Origin: SFTJ01 sp051871555
Lineage (GTDB): Bacteria > Bacteroidota > Bacteroidia > Bacteroidales > Muribaculaceae
Direction: 5' to 3'
Length of the DNA stretch: 28,657 nt
Assembly (NCBI GenBank): GCA_051871555.1
Contig: JBJECZ010000102.1
Span: forward strand, 1 to 28,657
Part shown: piece after piece, positions 14,478-21,921 of the stretch
Layout: the number at the start of each line of letters is the position of its first letter
Numbering within the stretch: the stretch's first letter is position 1
Made by a program: the position numbers and the translations under genes
The notes under the pieces: generated by a model
Database searches by the model: none
Seen by the model: the letters and a program-made list of their open reading frames with translations, nothing else
What the model was told of the DNA's origin: nothing

Positions 14478-16955
14478 TTACATAAACACCGGTGTCACCT
14501 CATAAGTGGTGTCTTCTTTAGCTGCGAATTTAGTTATGTAATAGCGTCCGTCGCGTGTAGTAGTCGCTTTCACGTCCTTAATTTGCAAAGGCAACAATGT
14601 TCTAATCACACATTCGCCGGCGCATTTAGTCTTGATGGTGGCACTGCTTAATTGCTTATTATTCCACTTGATATCAACTTCGTAGCCGCCGCGAGCCTTC
14701 AATCCACGCACTTCGCCGGTGCGCCAAGCATCGGGCAGAGCCGGCAACAGATGAATTTCGCCAAGCTGACTTTGCAAGAGCATCTCGGTTGCTCCGGCAG
14801 TAGCGCCGAAATTGCCATCGATTTGGAACGGCGGATGCGCGTCGAACATGTTAGGATAGGTTCCTCCGCTCCACGAACCGCCATGTGGGTCGAAGTAATG
14901 CATAATCTCGCGGAACATCTTATAGGCATGGTTTCCGTCGAGCAAACGAGCGGCAAAGTTTATCTTCCAAGCCTTGCTCCAGCCAGTGCCGCCGTCGCCG
15001 CGCAGTGTGAGTGTAACGTCGGCTGCTTTGGCAAGGTCGGGCGTGGTTAGTGGCGAGATAGAATGACCGGGATGCAAGCCGTAGAGGTGCGAGAGGTGAC
15101 GATGCTGACGCTCGCTCTCGGCGAACTCCTTGTTCCACTCAAGCAACTGACCTTCGCTGCCTACTTTGTAAGGCGGCAGTTTGGCAAGCATCTTACGCAG
15201 TTTTTGAGCATATTTCTTGTCTTTGTTGAGTATCGTTGAAGCCTCTATAACGTTGTTGAACAAGTCGCGAATGATGGCATAGTCCATCGTGCAACCCTCG
15301 GTAACCGAGTAATATTTGCCATCGAGCACAAACTTATTTTCGGGCGAAGTAGACGGCGCAGTAACCAGATAGCCGTCCTTTTCAAACAGCCAGTCGCAGA
15401 AGAAGTCGGCAGCGAGCTTCATCACCGGATAGGCATGTTCGGCAAGGAACTTCTTGTCGAGGGTGAAGGCATATCGTTCCCACAAGTCTTGGCTGAGCCA
15501 TCCGCTGGCAGCATACCAGTTAGCCCACACCGGGTCGCCGTCGCCGCAGTTTCCAACAGCATTGGCAAGGCACCAAATGTCGCTGTTTTGGTGAGTCACC
15601 CAACCATGTGCACGATAATATTCCCATGCCACACGTTCGCCCACCTTCGACAAATTTTCCACCCACTTCAGCATAGGTTCGTGCATCTCACTCAAGTTGG
15701 TGCTCTCCACCAGCCAGTAGTTCATCTCGGTGTTGATGTTGGTGGTGTAGTTTGAGCTCCACGGGGCACGATATTCCTTATTCCAAATGCCTTGCAGATT
15801 GGCAGCGATGCCACCTGGACGCGAGCACGAGATGAGCAGATAGCGTCCGAACTGATAATACGTTTCCTCGAGTTGAGTGTCCACAGAGCCTTTGGTGAAG
15901 CGGCGCAAACGCTCGTCGGTGGTGAGTTTGGCAAGTTTTTCGGCATCGGCACCGCGCTCCAAATTCAATTCCACACGATTGAAATACTTGCCGAAATCAT
16001 CCTTATGCGCTTGGTGCACATCGGCGTAGCGTGCCATGTTCACAGCATTGAGTCGGCTTCGATTGATGGCTTTTTCATCTTTACCCTCAGTGTCGGGGAA
16101 ACGGAACGGACCGTTGAAACTTGTTGCTGCCGAAAGGTAAATCACCACCACATCGGCACCTGTAACTTTTAGCTCGTTGCCTTGAGGCTTCACCTCGCCA
16201 CCTTGATTCTCCACCTTCAACACAGCTTGCCAGCGCATGCCCTTGTGGCCATAGGCGGTATCGCGAGATGGGTTGCGTCCTTCTTTATTGTAATATACCG
16301 GGTCGAGCCAAGCCGGCGCATCGCCATGCATCTCACACTCGGCGCCAACGGCACTGGCAGTGAATTTCAGCTGACTTTCCATGCCAATGGTGAGATTGAG
16401 CGCACCGGGCTTGCTGGCTTCGAAACGAATAGCCATCACACTGTCGGGGGCTGAGACAAACGCCGTGCGAGTGTATTTCACGCCAGCTTTCTCAAATTGC
16501 ACCGTTGCCGTGGCATCTTGCAGACTGAGTTCGCGTCGATAGTTTCTTACATCGCCTGCACTTGGCAATTTTTGGTCGATGCGCAGGTCGCCAAGTGGCA
16601 GATAGCTTTGCGAAAAATAGCCCTGCATCTTGCGAGTCAAACGGTCGGCCTCGGCATAATCATTATTTGCCAAAGCTTTGCGCACCTGCGGCAGATATTT
16701 ATACGAATCGGCATTCACGCCATCTTGCACCGGAACGCCCGACCACAACGTGCACTCGTTAAGGCGTATCAATTCCACATCAACTCCGCCATACATCATG
16801 GCTCCTATAAAGCCATTGCCCAATGGCAAAGCCTCCTCCCACACTGTGGCTGGCTTGTCGTAGAACAGCTTCAGCTCGGCATTCACGGCTTTTGCCGACA
16901 TAGCGCCGATGCAAACAGCTGCGCACAGCGACACCATTCGAATCATTTTCATCAT
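14478..16955 (-). CDS. Secreted glycoside hydrolase family 95 (alpha-L-fucosidase or alpha-L-galactosidase)
   Basis: This 825-residue protein has a signal peptide (about 1-26, AVNA-ELK) and the full GH95 layout. An N-terminal beta-sandwich starts near LKLFYDKPATVWEEALPLGNG (28-48). A helical (alpha/alpha)6 barrel covers about 330-730 and a C-terminal beta domain follows. The family's catalytic segments are present: N-x-N in TTNINTEMNYW (N406, N408), E539 in APSTSPENK, and D713 in IDGNFGATAG. GH95 enzymes invert and mostly release alpha-1,2-linked fucose from host or milk glycans; some Bacteroidota members prefer alpha-L-galactose of plant xyloglucan. The motifs I can see do not separate these. 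It stands alone, with no SusC/SusD pair in the window. The CE2 gene about 12 kb away is the only other glycan enzyme. Confidence 0.92.
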   Translation of the reverse strand: MMKMIRMVSLCAAVCIGAMSAKAVNAELKLFYDKPATVWEEALPLGNGFIGAMMYGGVDVELIRLNECTLWSGVPVQDGVNADSYKYLPQVRKALANNDYAEADRLTRKMQGYFSQSYLPLGDLRIDQKLPSAGDVRNYRRELSLQDATATVQFEKAGVKYTRTAFVSAPDSVMAIRFEASKPGALNLTIGMESQLKFTASAVGAECEMHGDAPAWLDPVYYNKEGRNPSRDTAYGHKGMRWQAVLKVENQGGEVKPQGNELKVTGADVVVIYLSAATSFNGPFRFPDTEGKDEKAINRSRLNAVNMARYADVHQAHKDDFGKYFNRVELNLERGADAEKLAKLTTDERLRRFTKGSVDTQLEETYYQFGRYLLISCSRPGGIAANLQGIWNKEYRAPWSSNYTTNINTEMNYWLVESTNLSEMHEPMLKWVENLSKVGERVAWEYYRAHGWVTHQNSDIWCLANAVGNCGDGDPVWANWYAASGWLSQDLWERYAFTLDKKFLAEHAYPVMKLAADFFCDWLFEKDGYLVTAPSTSPENKFVLDGKYYSVTEGCTMDYAIIRDLFNNVIEASTILNKDKKYAQKLRKMLAKLPPYKVGSEGQLLEWNKEFAESERQHRHLSHLYGLHPGHSISPLTTPDLAKAADVTLTLRGDGGTGWSKAWKINFAARLLDGNHAYKMFREIMHYFDPHGGSWSGGTYPNMFDAHPPFQIDGNFGATAGATEMLLQSQLGEIHLLPALPDAWRTGEVRGLKARGGYEVDIKWNNKQLSSATIKTKCAGECVIRTLLPLQIKDVKATTTRDGRYYITKFAAKEDTTYEVTPVFM

Positions 16956-16999
16956 AATTTATACAAAAATTATCGGTTTAGTTATCCATTATTTTCTTA

Positions 17000-17031
17000 C
17001 AAATTAAGCAATATAATTGCAATTATACAAA
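17000..17031 (-). promoter_or_regulatory. Putative GH95 promoter with a palindrome in its spacer
   Basis: On the minus strand TTTG (17028-17031) and TTAATTTG (17000-17007, one mismatch to TAnnTTTG) are separated by 20 bases, 45 bases before the GH95 ATG. Between them lies a perfect 16-base palindrome, TATAATTGCAATTATA (17012-17027), placed where a bound regulator would block RNA polymerase. Confidence 0.55.
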
Positions 17032-17186
17032 TTTTTGCCCTCACTATTTTTAACACTTTCACTCATTACAATTGCCATTCCCTATCTGTACAATGCAAAA
17101 TATTCATAACACAATCACATTATAGCCCATTAGAGGCCTTTTTTATCAGAATTTAATAATCATTAATCGATTTGTGAAACAAACAC

Positions 17187-17217
17187 TTTGCAAATTACGG
17201 GGAATTTCGTAAATTTG
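17187..17217 (+). promoter_or_regulatory. Promoter of bamD-rpoZ
   Basis: TTTG (17187-17190), 19 bases, TAAATTTG (17210-17217) is a full match to the Bacteroidota promoter. The start site should be near 17224, about 20 bases before the bamD ATG. This rules out starts upstream of the TTG at 17235. Confidence 0.8.
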
Positions 17218-17243
17218 CACGCTAAACGAGCATTTTGTACGAA

Positions 17244-18059
17244 ATGATGAGAAAACAAATTACAACATACATAGCACTAATTGCAGTGGCTGTCATGTTC
17301 ACTTCTTGTGGCGAATACAACCGCGTTCTCAAGAGTTCTGACTATAACTACAAATACACCTACGCAAAGGAAGCTTTTGAGAAGGGCAAATACACGCAGG
17401 CTTACACCATTCTTGAGGACATTGTCACTGTGTTTAAAGGCACCGACAAAGCCGAGGAATCGCTCTACCTGCTTGCAATGAGCTACTATGAGAACAAGGA
17501 CTACATGACCTCGGGCTCATATTTCAAGACCTACTATCAGCACTATCCAAAGGGGCAATTCGCCGAATTGGCTCGATTCTATTGCGGATATGGCTACTAC
17601 CTCGACTCGCCCGAAACTCAGCTCGACCAAAGCGGTACTGTGAAAGCAATACAGGAACTGCAAAACTTTCTCGATTATTTCCCCAAGAGCGACAAGGTGT
17701 CGATTGCGCAAAACGCCATCTTCGAGCTGCAGGACAAGCTGGTGCTCAAAGAACTCGAAAACGCCACACTATACTACAATCTTGGCACCTATATGGGCAA
17801 CAACTATCAGAGCGCTGTGATTGTGGCAAAAAATGCTCTAAAGGACTATCCTTACAGTAAATATAAGGAACAACTGGAAATGCTGGTGCTCAAAAGCCGA
17901 TATAAAGAAGCTTTGCAATCAACCGACGAACGAAAAGAAGACCGATTCCGCGACGTGATTGACGAATACTACAGCTTCATCAACGACTTCCCTGAGAGCA
18001 ACAACCGCCACGAAGCCGACAACATTTTCAAAATAGCGTCGAAGCACGTTAGGAACTGA
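17244..18059 (+). CDS. bamD: Outer membrane assembly lipoprotein BamD
   Basis: BamD is the essential lipoprotein partner of BamA in inserting beta-barrel proteins into the outer membrane. From ATG 17244 the protein has 271 residues; ATG 17247 is an equally good start, and the in-frame TTG at 17235 is less likely. A lipoprotein signal ends at C22 (VMFTSCGEYN), which would be lipidated. The mature part is made of TPR-like helix pairs, for example AYTILEDIVTVFKGTDKAEE, SYYENKDYMTSGSYF and NFLDYFPKSDKV. This matches the five-TPR fold of BamD, including pairs of Phe/Tyr-Pro ends typical of the family. It is followed 106 bases later by rpoZ on the same strand without a visible terminator. A general TPR lipoprotein is the alternative. 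Confidence 0.9.
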   Translation: MMRKQITTYIALIAVAVMFTSCGEYNRVLKSSDYNYKYTYAKEAFEKGKYTQAYTILEDIVTVFKGTDKAEESLYLLAMSYYENKDYMTSGSYFKTYYQHYPKGQFAELARFYCGYGYYLDSPETQLDQSGTVKAIQELQNFLDYFPKSDKVSIAQNAIFELQDKLVLKELENATLYYNLGTYMGNNYQSAVIVAKNALKDYPYSKYKEQLEMLVLKSRYKEALQSTDERKEDRFRDVIDEYYSFINDFPESNNRHEADNIFKIASKHVRN

Positions 18060-18165
18060 CAACTGGCATCTGCCATCGGGCTTTGCAGAATCAACTCTTG
18101 CGAGTTATCGCAAACAAAAACGAATAATTTCTACATCAACAAAATAATTTTATTTGATAACGCAA

Positions 18166-18501
18166 ATGGATTATAAGAAAACAAATGCTCCGCTCAACAC
18201 AGTGACACACGACCTCATTGAACTTGCCGAACCTACCGGCAACATCTACGAAACCGTGTGCATCATCAGCAAACGCGCCAACCAAATTGCCGCCGAAATG
18301 AAGCGCGACCTCGAAAAGAAACTTCAGGAGTTTGCGTCGATGAACGACAGCCTTGAAGAAATCTCGGAGAACCGCGAGCAAATTGAAATTTCGAAATACT
18401 ATGAGCATCTTCCCAAGCCAACTCTCATTGCAACCAAAGAGTTTGAAGAAGGCAAGATTGCTTATCGCAACATGGCTAAGAACCGCGACAACTTCGATTA
18501 A
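18166..18501 (+). CDS. rpoZ: RNA polymerase omega subunit, Bacteroidota type
   Basis: This 111-residue protein begins at ATG 18166; a TTG 12 bases upstream is less likely. The sequence NIYETVCIISKRANQIAAEMK (about 29-49) is the omega/RPB6 core helix region that clamps the beta' subunit. PKPTLIATKEFEEGKIAYRN (82-101) is a tail I associate with the omega-like protein of Bacteroidales. Omega helps assemble and stabilise the polymerase. The position directly after bamD fits a shared transcript from the promoter at 17187. Many pipelines leave this divergent omega as hypothetical, but the helix pattern and length support the call. Confidence 0.85.
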   Translation: MDYKKTNAPLNTVTHDLIELAEPTGNIYETVCIISKRANQIAAEMKRDLEKKLQEFASMNDSLEEISENREQIEISKYYEHLPKPTLIATKEFEEGKIAYRNMAKNRDNFD

Positions 18502-18619
18502 TCAGACCGTCAAACAAGACGAATTTTTCGAAAAACCTCGGCTGAACATTAGCTTATCATCACCGCACATTAGCCAATCAAGGCACACTCGATGATGAAT
18601 AAACGCCAAGTTATATGCC

Positions 18620-18663
18620 AAGCGGACACATCGGTAAAACAACAGCAACCGATGTGTCCGCTT
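18620..18663. terminator. 16-bp perfect stem-loop after rpoZ, weak terminator candidate
   Basis: AAGCGGACACATCGGT (18620-18635) and ACCGATGTGTCCGCTT (18648-18663) are perfect complements around a 12-base loop. No run of four or more T follows on either strand, so termination is only one option. A transcript-stabilising 3' stem for bamD-rpoZ or a regulator site is also possible. Confidence 0.5.
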
Positions 18664-18798
18664 TACCGCTATATACCTATCCCATATAATCGTCAACCGG
18701 CTCATCTATGCCGCCCTTCTTGCAAACACTGCACAATGGTTTTATACTTACGATTGCAAATTTGTCGATTCTAACACGCTTTTCTCGTTTTTTATATG

Positions 18799-18806
18799 TA
18801 ATTTTG
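18799..18806 (+). promoter_or_regulatory. Putative -7 element before the PASTA gene
   Basis: TAATTTTG matches TAnnTTTG and lies 27 bases before the ATG at 18834. No -33 TTTG is found at the usual distance. It supports the start at 18834 over ATG 18708, which lies upstream of it. Confidence 0.5.
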
Positions 18807-18833
18807 CATAAAACAAACCTAACTACACAAAGC

Positions 18834-19466
18834 ATGCAAATAAAAACCTTCGCTAAGCAACACCCCATTATATTTAACGCTGTGCTGATTGTCATCACGG
18901 CATTGGTGCTCATCGCACTCAGCTTTCTGGCTATGAACATCTTCACACGGCACGGACAAAGCCAAGAGGTGCCCGACATAAAAGGCAAACCGCTGCGCGA
19001 AGCCATCGAAATACTTGAAGCGCAAGGGTTGAAATGGCAAATCAACGACTCGGTGTATAACGAGGCCATCAAGCCGGGGTGTGTGGTCGACCAAAGCCCG
19101 AAGGCATTCTCTGCCGTAAAGGCTCAACGCACCATCTATCTCACTGTCACCCCATTCAGCCCGCGCCTAATCACGCTGCCCAACGTGAAGGATATGTCGG
19201 CTCGCACCGGTCAGTCGATGCTCGAAGGACTTGGATTCCGCAACATACAAATCGAAATGGTGCAATCGGAATTCAACGGCCTCATACTTGGAGTGCTCAT
19301 CAACGGCAGGAATGTGGCTCCCGGCGAAAAGATTTTGCTTTCGTCGCAAATCACTTTGCAGGTGGGCAACGGTGCCAATCCTAACGACTCGATTGACAAT
19401 CCTGAAAGCAACGTGACTATTGTTGACGACGGCGGCGAAACGCTCACCGACCCGTCGCTCATTTAA
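18834..19466 (+). CDS. Membrane-anchored PASTA-domain protein
   Basis: From ATG 18834 the protein has 210 residues. It has a short cytoplasmic N-terminus (MQIKTFAKQHP), one membrane helix (about 13-35) and then PASTA repeats in the periplasm. The first covers about 44-105 (QEVPDIKGKPLREAIEILEAQGL) and the second about 110-178 (ITLPNVKDMSARTGQSMLEGLGF). An acidic, low-complexity tail follows. PASTA domains bind peptidoglycan or beta-lactam-like ligands in kinases and penicillin-binding proteins of Gram-positive bacteria. Here there is no kinase or transpeptidase domain, so the protein may be a cell-wall-binding or scaffolding factor. A longer reading from ATG 18708 is rejected because the promoter lies downstream of that codon and the added residues look non-coding. 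rluD starts 56 bases later. Confidence 0.82.
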   Translation: MQIKTFAKQHPIIFNAVLIVITALVLIALSFLAMNIFTRHGQSQEVPDIKGKPLREAIEILEAQGLKWQINDSVYNEAIKPGCVVDQSPKAFSAVKAQRTIYLTVTPFSPRLITLPNVKDMSARTGQSMLEGLGFRNIQIEMVQSEFNGLILGVLINGRNVAPGEKILLSSQITLQVGNGANPNDSIDNPESNVTIVDDGGETLTDPSLI

Positions 19467-19522
19467 TGCGCGCAAACCAATCGCTTTGCGCCGTTTTCCC
19501 CTCATGTGACTTGAAAACAAAT

Positions 19523-20596
19523 ATGGACAACGAAATATTTGAACCTAACGAAGATTTCGATTTTGAGCAGCAGCCCGATTTCACCGAAAACGGGCGCGAC
19601 CTTTGGGAGCATTTCCACTTTGTGGTCGATAAAGGGCAAGTGCTGCTACGAATCGACAAATACCTCACCACACGCGTTCCAAACACCTCGCGCAACCGCA
19701 TACAAAATGCTGCCGAAGCCGAGTGCATCAGGGTGAACGGCAAAGTGGTGAAATCGAACTATCGCGTAAAGCCGGGCGACGACATTCGCATCGTCATGGA
19801 CCGCCCCCGATATGAAAACGAAATCATTGCGGAGGACATTCCTCTCGACATTGTTTATGAAGACGACGAGCTGCTGGTGGTGAACAAACCGGCCGGATTA
19901 GTGGTGCACCCCGGACATGGCAACTACACCGGCACGCTGGTGAATGCTTTAGCCTACCATTTCAAGGACAATCCCGACTACGACGTGAGCGACCCGCGCA
20001 TGGGGCTCGTGCACCGCATCGACAAAGACACATCCGGTTTGCTGGTGATTGCAAAGACGCCCCGAGCAAAAACCCATCTGGGACTTCAGTTCTTCAACAA
20101 AACCACCAAACGCCAATACGTGGCTGTGGTGTGGGGCGAAATGAAGGACGTCGACGGCACAATTGAAGGCAACATAGGCCGCAGCCTAAAGGACCGCCTG
20201 CAAATGGCTGTTTTTCCCGAAGGCGACATGGGCAAGCATGCTGTGACGCACTATCATACGCTCGAAAACCTCGGGCATGTGGCTGTGGTGCGTTGCCAGC
20301 TCGAAACCGGACGAACCCACCAAATCAGGGTGCACATGAAGCACATCGGGCATCCGCTCTTTAACGACGCCCGATATGGCGGCGACAAAATTTTGCGCGG
20401 CAACACAACCGCCAAATACGCCCAATTCATTCAAAACTGCTTTAAGACATGCCCTCGCCAGGCTCTTCATGCCAAAACACTGGGCTTTGTACACCCCGTT
20501 ACGCACCTGCAAATGGACTTCGACAGCGAAATACCTGCCGACATGACTGCGCTAATCAACAAATGGCGCGACTACTGCAACGCTACCAACCCGTAA
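19523..20596 (+). CDS. rluD: RluA/RluD-family 23S rRNA pseudouridine synthase
   Basis: The protein isomerises uridine to pseudouridine in RNA, for RluD in helix 69 of 23S rRNA. From ATG 19523 it has 357 residues. An acidic N-terminal tail (1-30) precedes an S4 RNA-binding domain (about 42-90, RIDKYLTTRVPNTSRNRIQ). The catalytic domain has D167 in LVHRIDKDTSG, the essential Asp of the family. Further motifs are KPAGLVVHPG and ETGRTHQIRVHMKHIGHPL. An in-frame ATG at 19466 overlaps the stop of the PASTA gene (TAATG) and would add 19 residues that look non-coding, so the later start is preferred; coupling through the earlier ATG remains possible. Substrate assignment within the RluA family (RluD, RluC or RluA) is by general similarity only. 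Confidence 0.9.
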   Translation: MDNEIFEPNEDFDFEQQPDFTENGRDLWEHFHFVVDKGQVLLRIDKYLTTRVPNTSRNRIQNAAEAECIRVNGKVVKSNYRVKPGDDIRIVMDRPRYENEIIAEDIPLDIVYEDDELLVVNKPAGLVVHPGHGNYTGTLVNALAYHFKDNPDYDVSDPRMGLVHRIDKDTSGLLVIAKTPRAKTHLGLQFFNKTTKRQYVAVVWGEMKDVDGTIEGNIGRSLKDRLQMAVFPEGDMGKHAVTHYHTLENLGHVAVVRCQLETGRTHQIRVHMKHIGHPLFNDARYGGDKILRGNTTAKYAQFIQNCFKTCPRQALHAKTLGFVHPVTHLQMDFDSEIPADMTALINKWRDYCNATNP

Positions 20597-20623
20597 AATT
20601 TTACGAAAATGTAACATTATGTC

Positions 20624-20654
20624 TTTGAGTAATGACACTATTTTTGTAACTTTG
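20624..20654 (+). promoter_or_regulatory. Promoter of the acyltransferase-phosphoesterase-tex-folK operon
   Basis: TTTG (20624-20627), 19 bases, TAACTTTG (20647-20654) is a full consensus promoter, 25 bases before the acyltransferase ATG. It lies 27 bases after the rluD stop. Confidence 0.8.
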
Positions 20655-20679
20655 AAACGTCATGTATATTTTATAGAAA

Positions 20680-21861
20680 ATGGAACCGAAAGAAATTAAA
20701 ACACCTGAAGAATTTGCTGACATTTGCCCTATCGACGACAAGGATTTCAAACAACGTATGGCAACCATGGTTGAAGACCCCGGATTCAAATACTTTGTTG
20801 AATTCATCATGCCCGGCATCAATTACGATGAATACAAGAAAGGGCTGCTCCAACTCGAAAACAAGCGCGATTTTCAGCTGAAATACGCTTGCCAATATCT
20901 TGAACAGGTTGAAGCCGGAACCACCAGCGGAATCACTTCGGGCGGAACCGAAAACCTCAATGCCAACAACCCATACACCTTTGTTACTAACCACCGCGAC
21001 ATTGTGCTCGACGCATCGTTCATCAACCTTGTGCTCACACGCAACAACTTCCCCACAACCGAAGTGGCTATCGGAAACAATTTGCTCGCATTTGAGTGGA
21101 TTTCAACTCTGGTGAGAATCAACAAAAGCTTTATAGTTAAACGTGACACCACCACAAAAGGCCGTTTGGCTGCCGCCATCCAATTGTCGCGCTACATTCA
21201 TTTTGCAATCAACCAAAAGCACGACTCCATTTGGATTGCTCAGCGCCAAGGCCGAGCCAAGGACAGCAACGACCGCACACAGGACAGCTTGATTAAGATG
21301 CTCACCATCGGCGCTAACAACCCCGACCCTGTGCAAAGCCTAAAGCAACTGAACATTGCGCCAATATCGCTCAGCTACGAGTTCGACCCGAACGACTACC
21401 TCAAAGCCACCGAATTCTTGATGAAGAAGAAAGACCCGAACTTCAAGAAATCGCAAAACGACGACATCTTGAGCATGCTCACCGGCTTGCGTGGCTTCAA
21501 AGGTCGCATCCACTTCCAGTTTGCTCCGTGCATCAACGACCAGCTCGACAAAATACCTGCCGACCTCGACAAGCAAGAAAAGATTCACGAAATATGCCGA
21601 ATCATCGACCGTGCCATTCATGCCAACTACGAGATTTATCCGTGCAACTACATTGCTTACGACCGCTTGAACAGCACTACTCGCTTTGCCGACCGGTATA
21701 CCGACGATGATATTGCATACTTCGACAAATACCTTAACCGTCGCATTGAAAAGGTGAAAGTGCCTACCGACGACGATGACAAGGCTTACATGCGCCAACG
21801 CATCATCGAGATGTATGCCAACCCTCTAATTAACAAACTTGCAGCTCTCGGCGAAGAATAA
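20680..21861 (+). CDS. PlsC-superfamily glycerol-phosphate acyltransferase-like protein
   Basis: This 393-residue soluble-looking protein has the block pattern of glycerol-phosphate acyltransferases. TNHRDIVLD (103-111) is the His-Asp motif, KSFIVKR (149-155) resembles block II, and WIAQRQGRAKDSNDRTQ (185-201) stands where FPEGTRS is found in classical enzymes. The family moves acyl chains onto glycerol-phosphate or lyso-phosphatidate at the membrane. Two things are unusual. The His-Asp spacing is HX5D, not HX4D, unless the Asp two residues after the His is used. Long N- and C-terminal extensions surround the core. It is the first gene of a four-gene unit; the next gene is a membrane metallophosphoesterase that could also act on lipids. 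Acceptor and acyl donor are unknown. Confidence 0.8.
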   Translation: MEPKEIKTPEEFADICPIDDKDFKQRMATMVEDPGFKYFVEFIMPGINYDEYKKGLLQLENKRDFQLKYACQYLEQVEAGTTSGITSGGTENLNANNPYTFVTNHRDIVLDASFINLVLTRNNFPTTEVAIGNNLLAFEWISTLVRINKSFIVKRDTTTKGRLAAAIQLSRYIHFAINQKHDSIWIAQRQGRAKDSNDRTQDSLIKMLTIGANNPDPVQSLKQLNIAPISLSYEFDPNDYLKATEFLMKKKDPNFKKSQNDDILSMLTGLRGFKGRIHFQFAPCINDQLDKIPADLDKQEKIHEICRIIDRAIHANYEIYPCNYIAYDRLNSTTRFADRYTDDDIAYFDKYLNRRIEKVKVPTDDDDKAYMRQRIIEMYANPLINKLAALGEE

Positions 21862-21921
21862 TCTCTTCCCACAAGCTGTAACCACCCCAAAAACGGAAAC
21901 AAAAAAACTTCCGAGAAATAA

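Larger units (their letters stand above)
18502..18833. other. 332-base intergenic region with a long stem-loop, no gene seen
   Basis: No frame here has coding character. The region contains a 16-bp perfect inverted repeat (18620-18663, separate entry) and, near its right end, the -7 element that drives the PASTA gene. The first 118 bases after rpoZ contain nothing I recognise. Confidence 0.6.

Noticed and set aside
19466..19522. rluD start at ATG 19466, overlapping the PASTA stop as TAATG
   Set aside because: The 19 added residues are Cys-rich and unlike family N-termini. ATG 19523 opens a typical acidic tail. Kept as a possible coupling codon only.
20592..20605. Perfect 14-base palindrome CGTAAAATTTTACG over the rluD stop codon
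   Set aside because: It is AT-rich, has no loop or T tail to act as terminator, and is short enough to arise by chance. The operon promoter begins 19 bases later without touching it.
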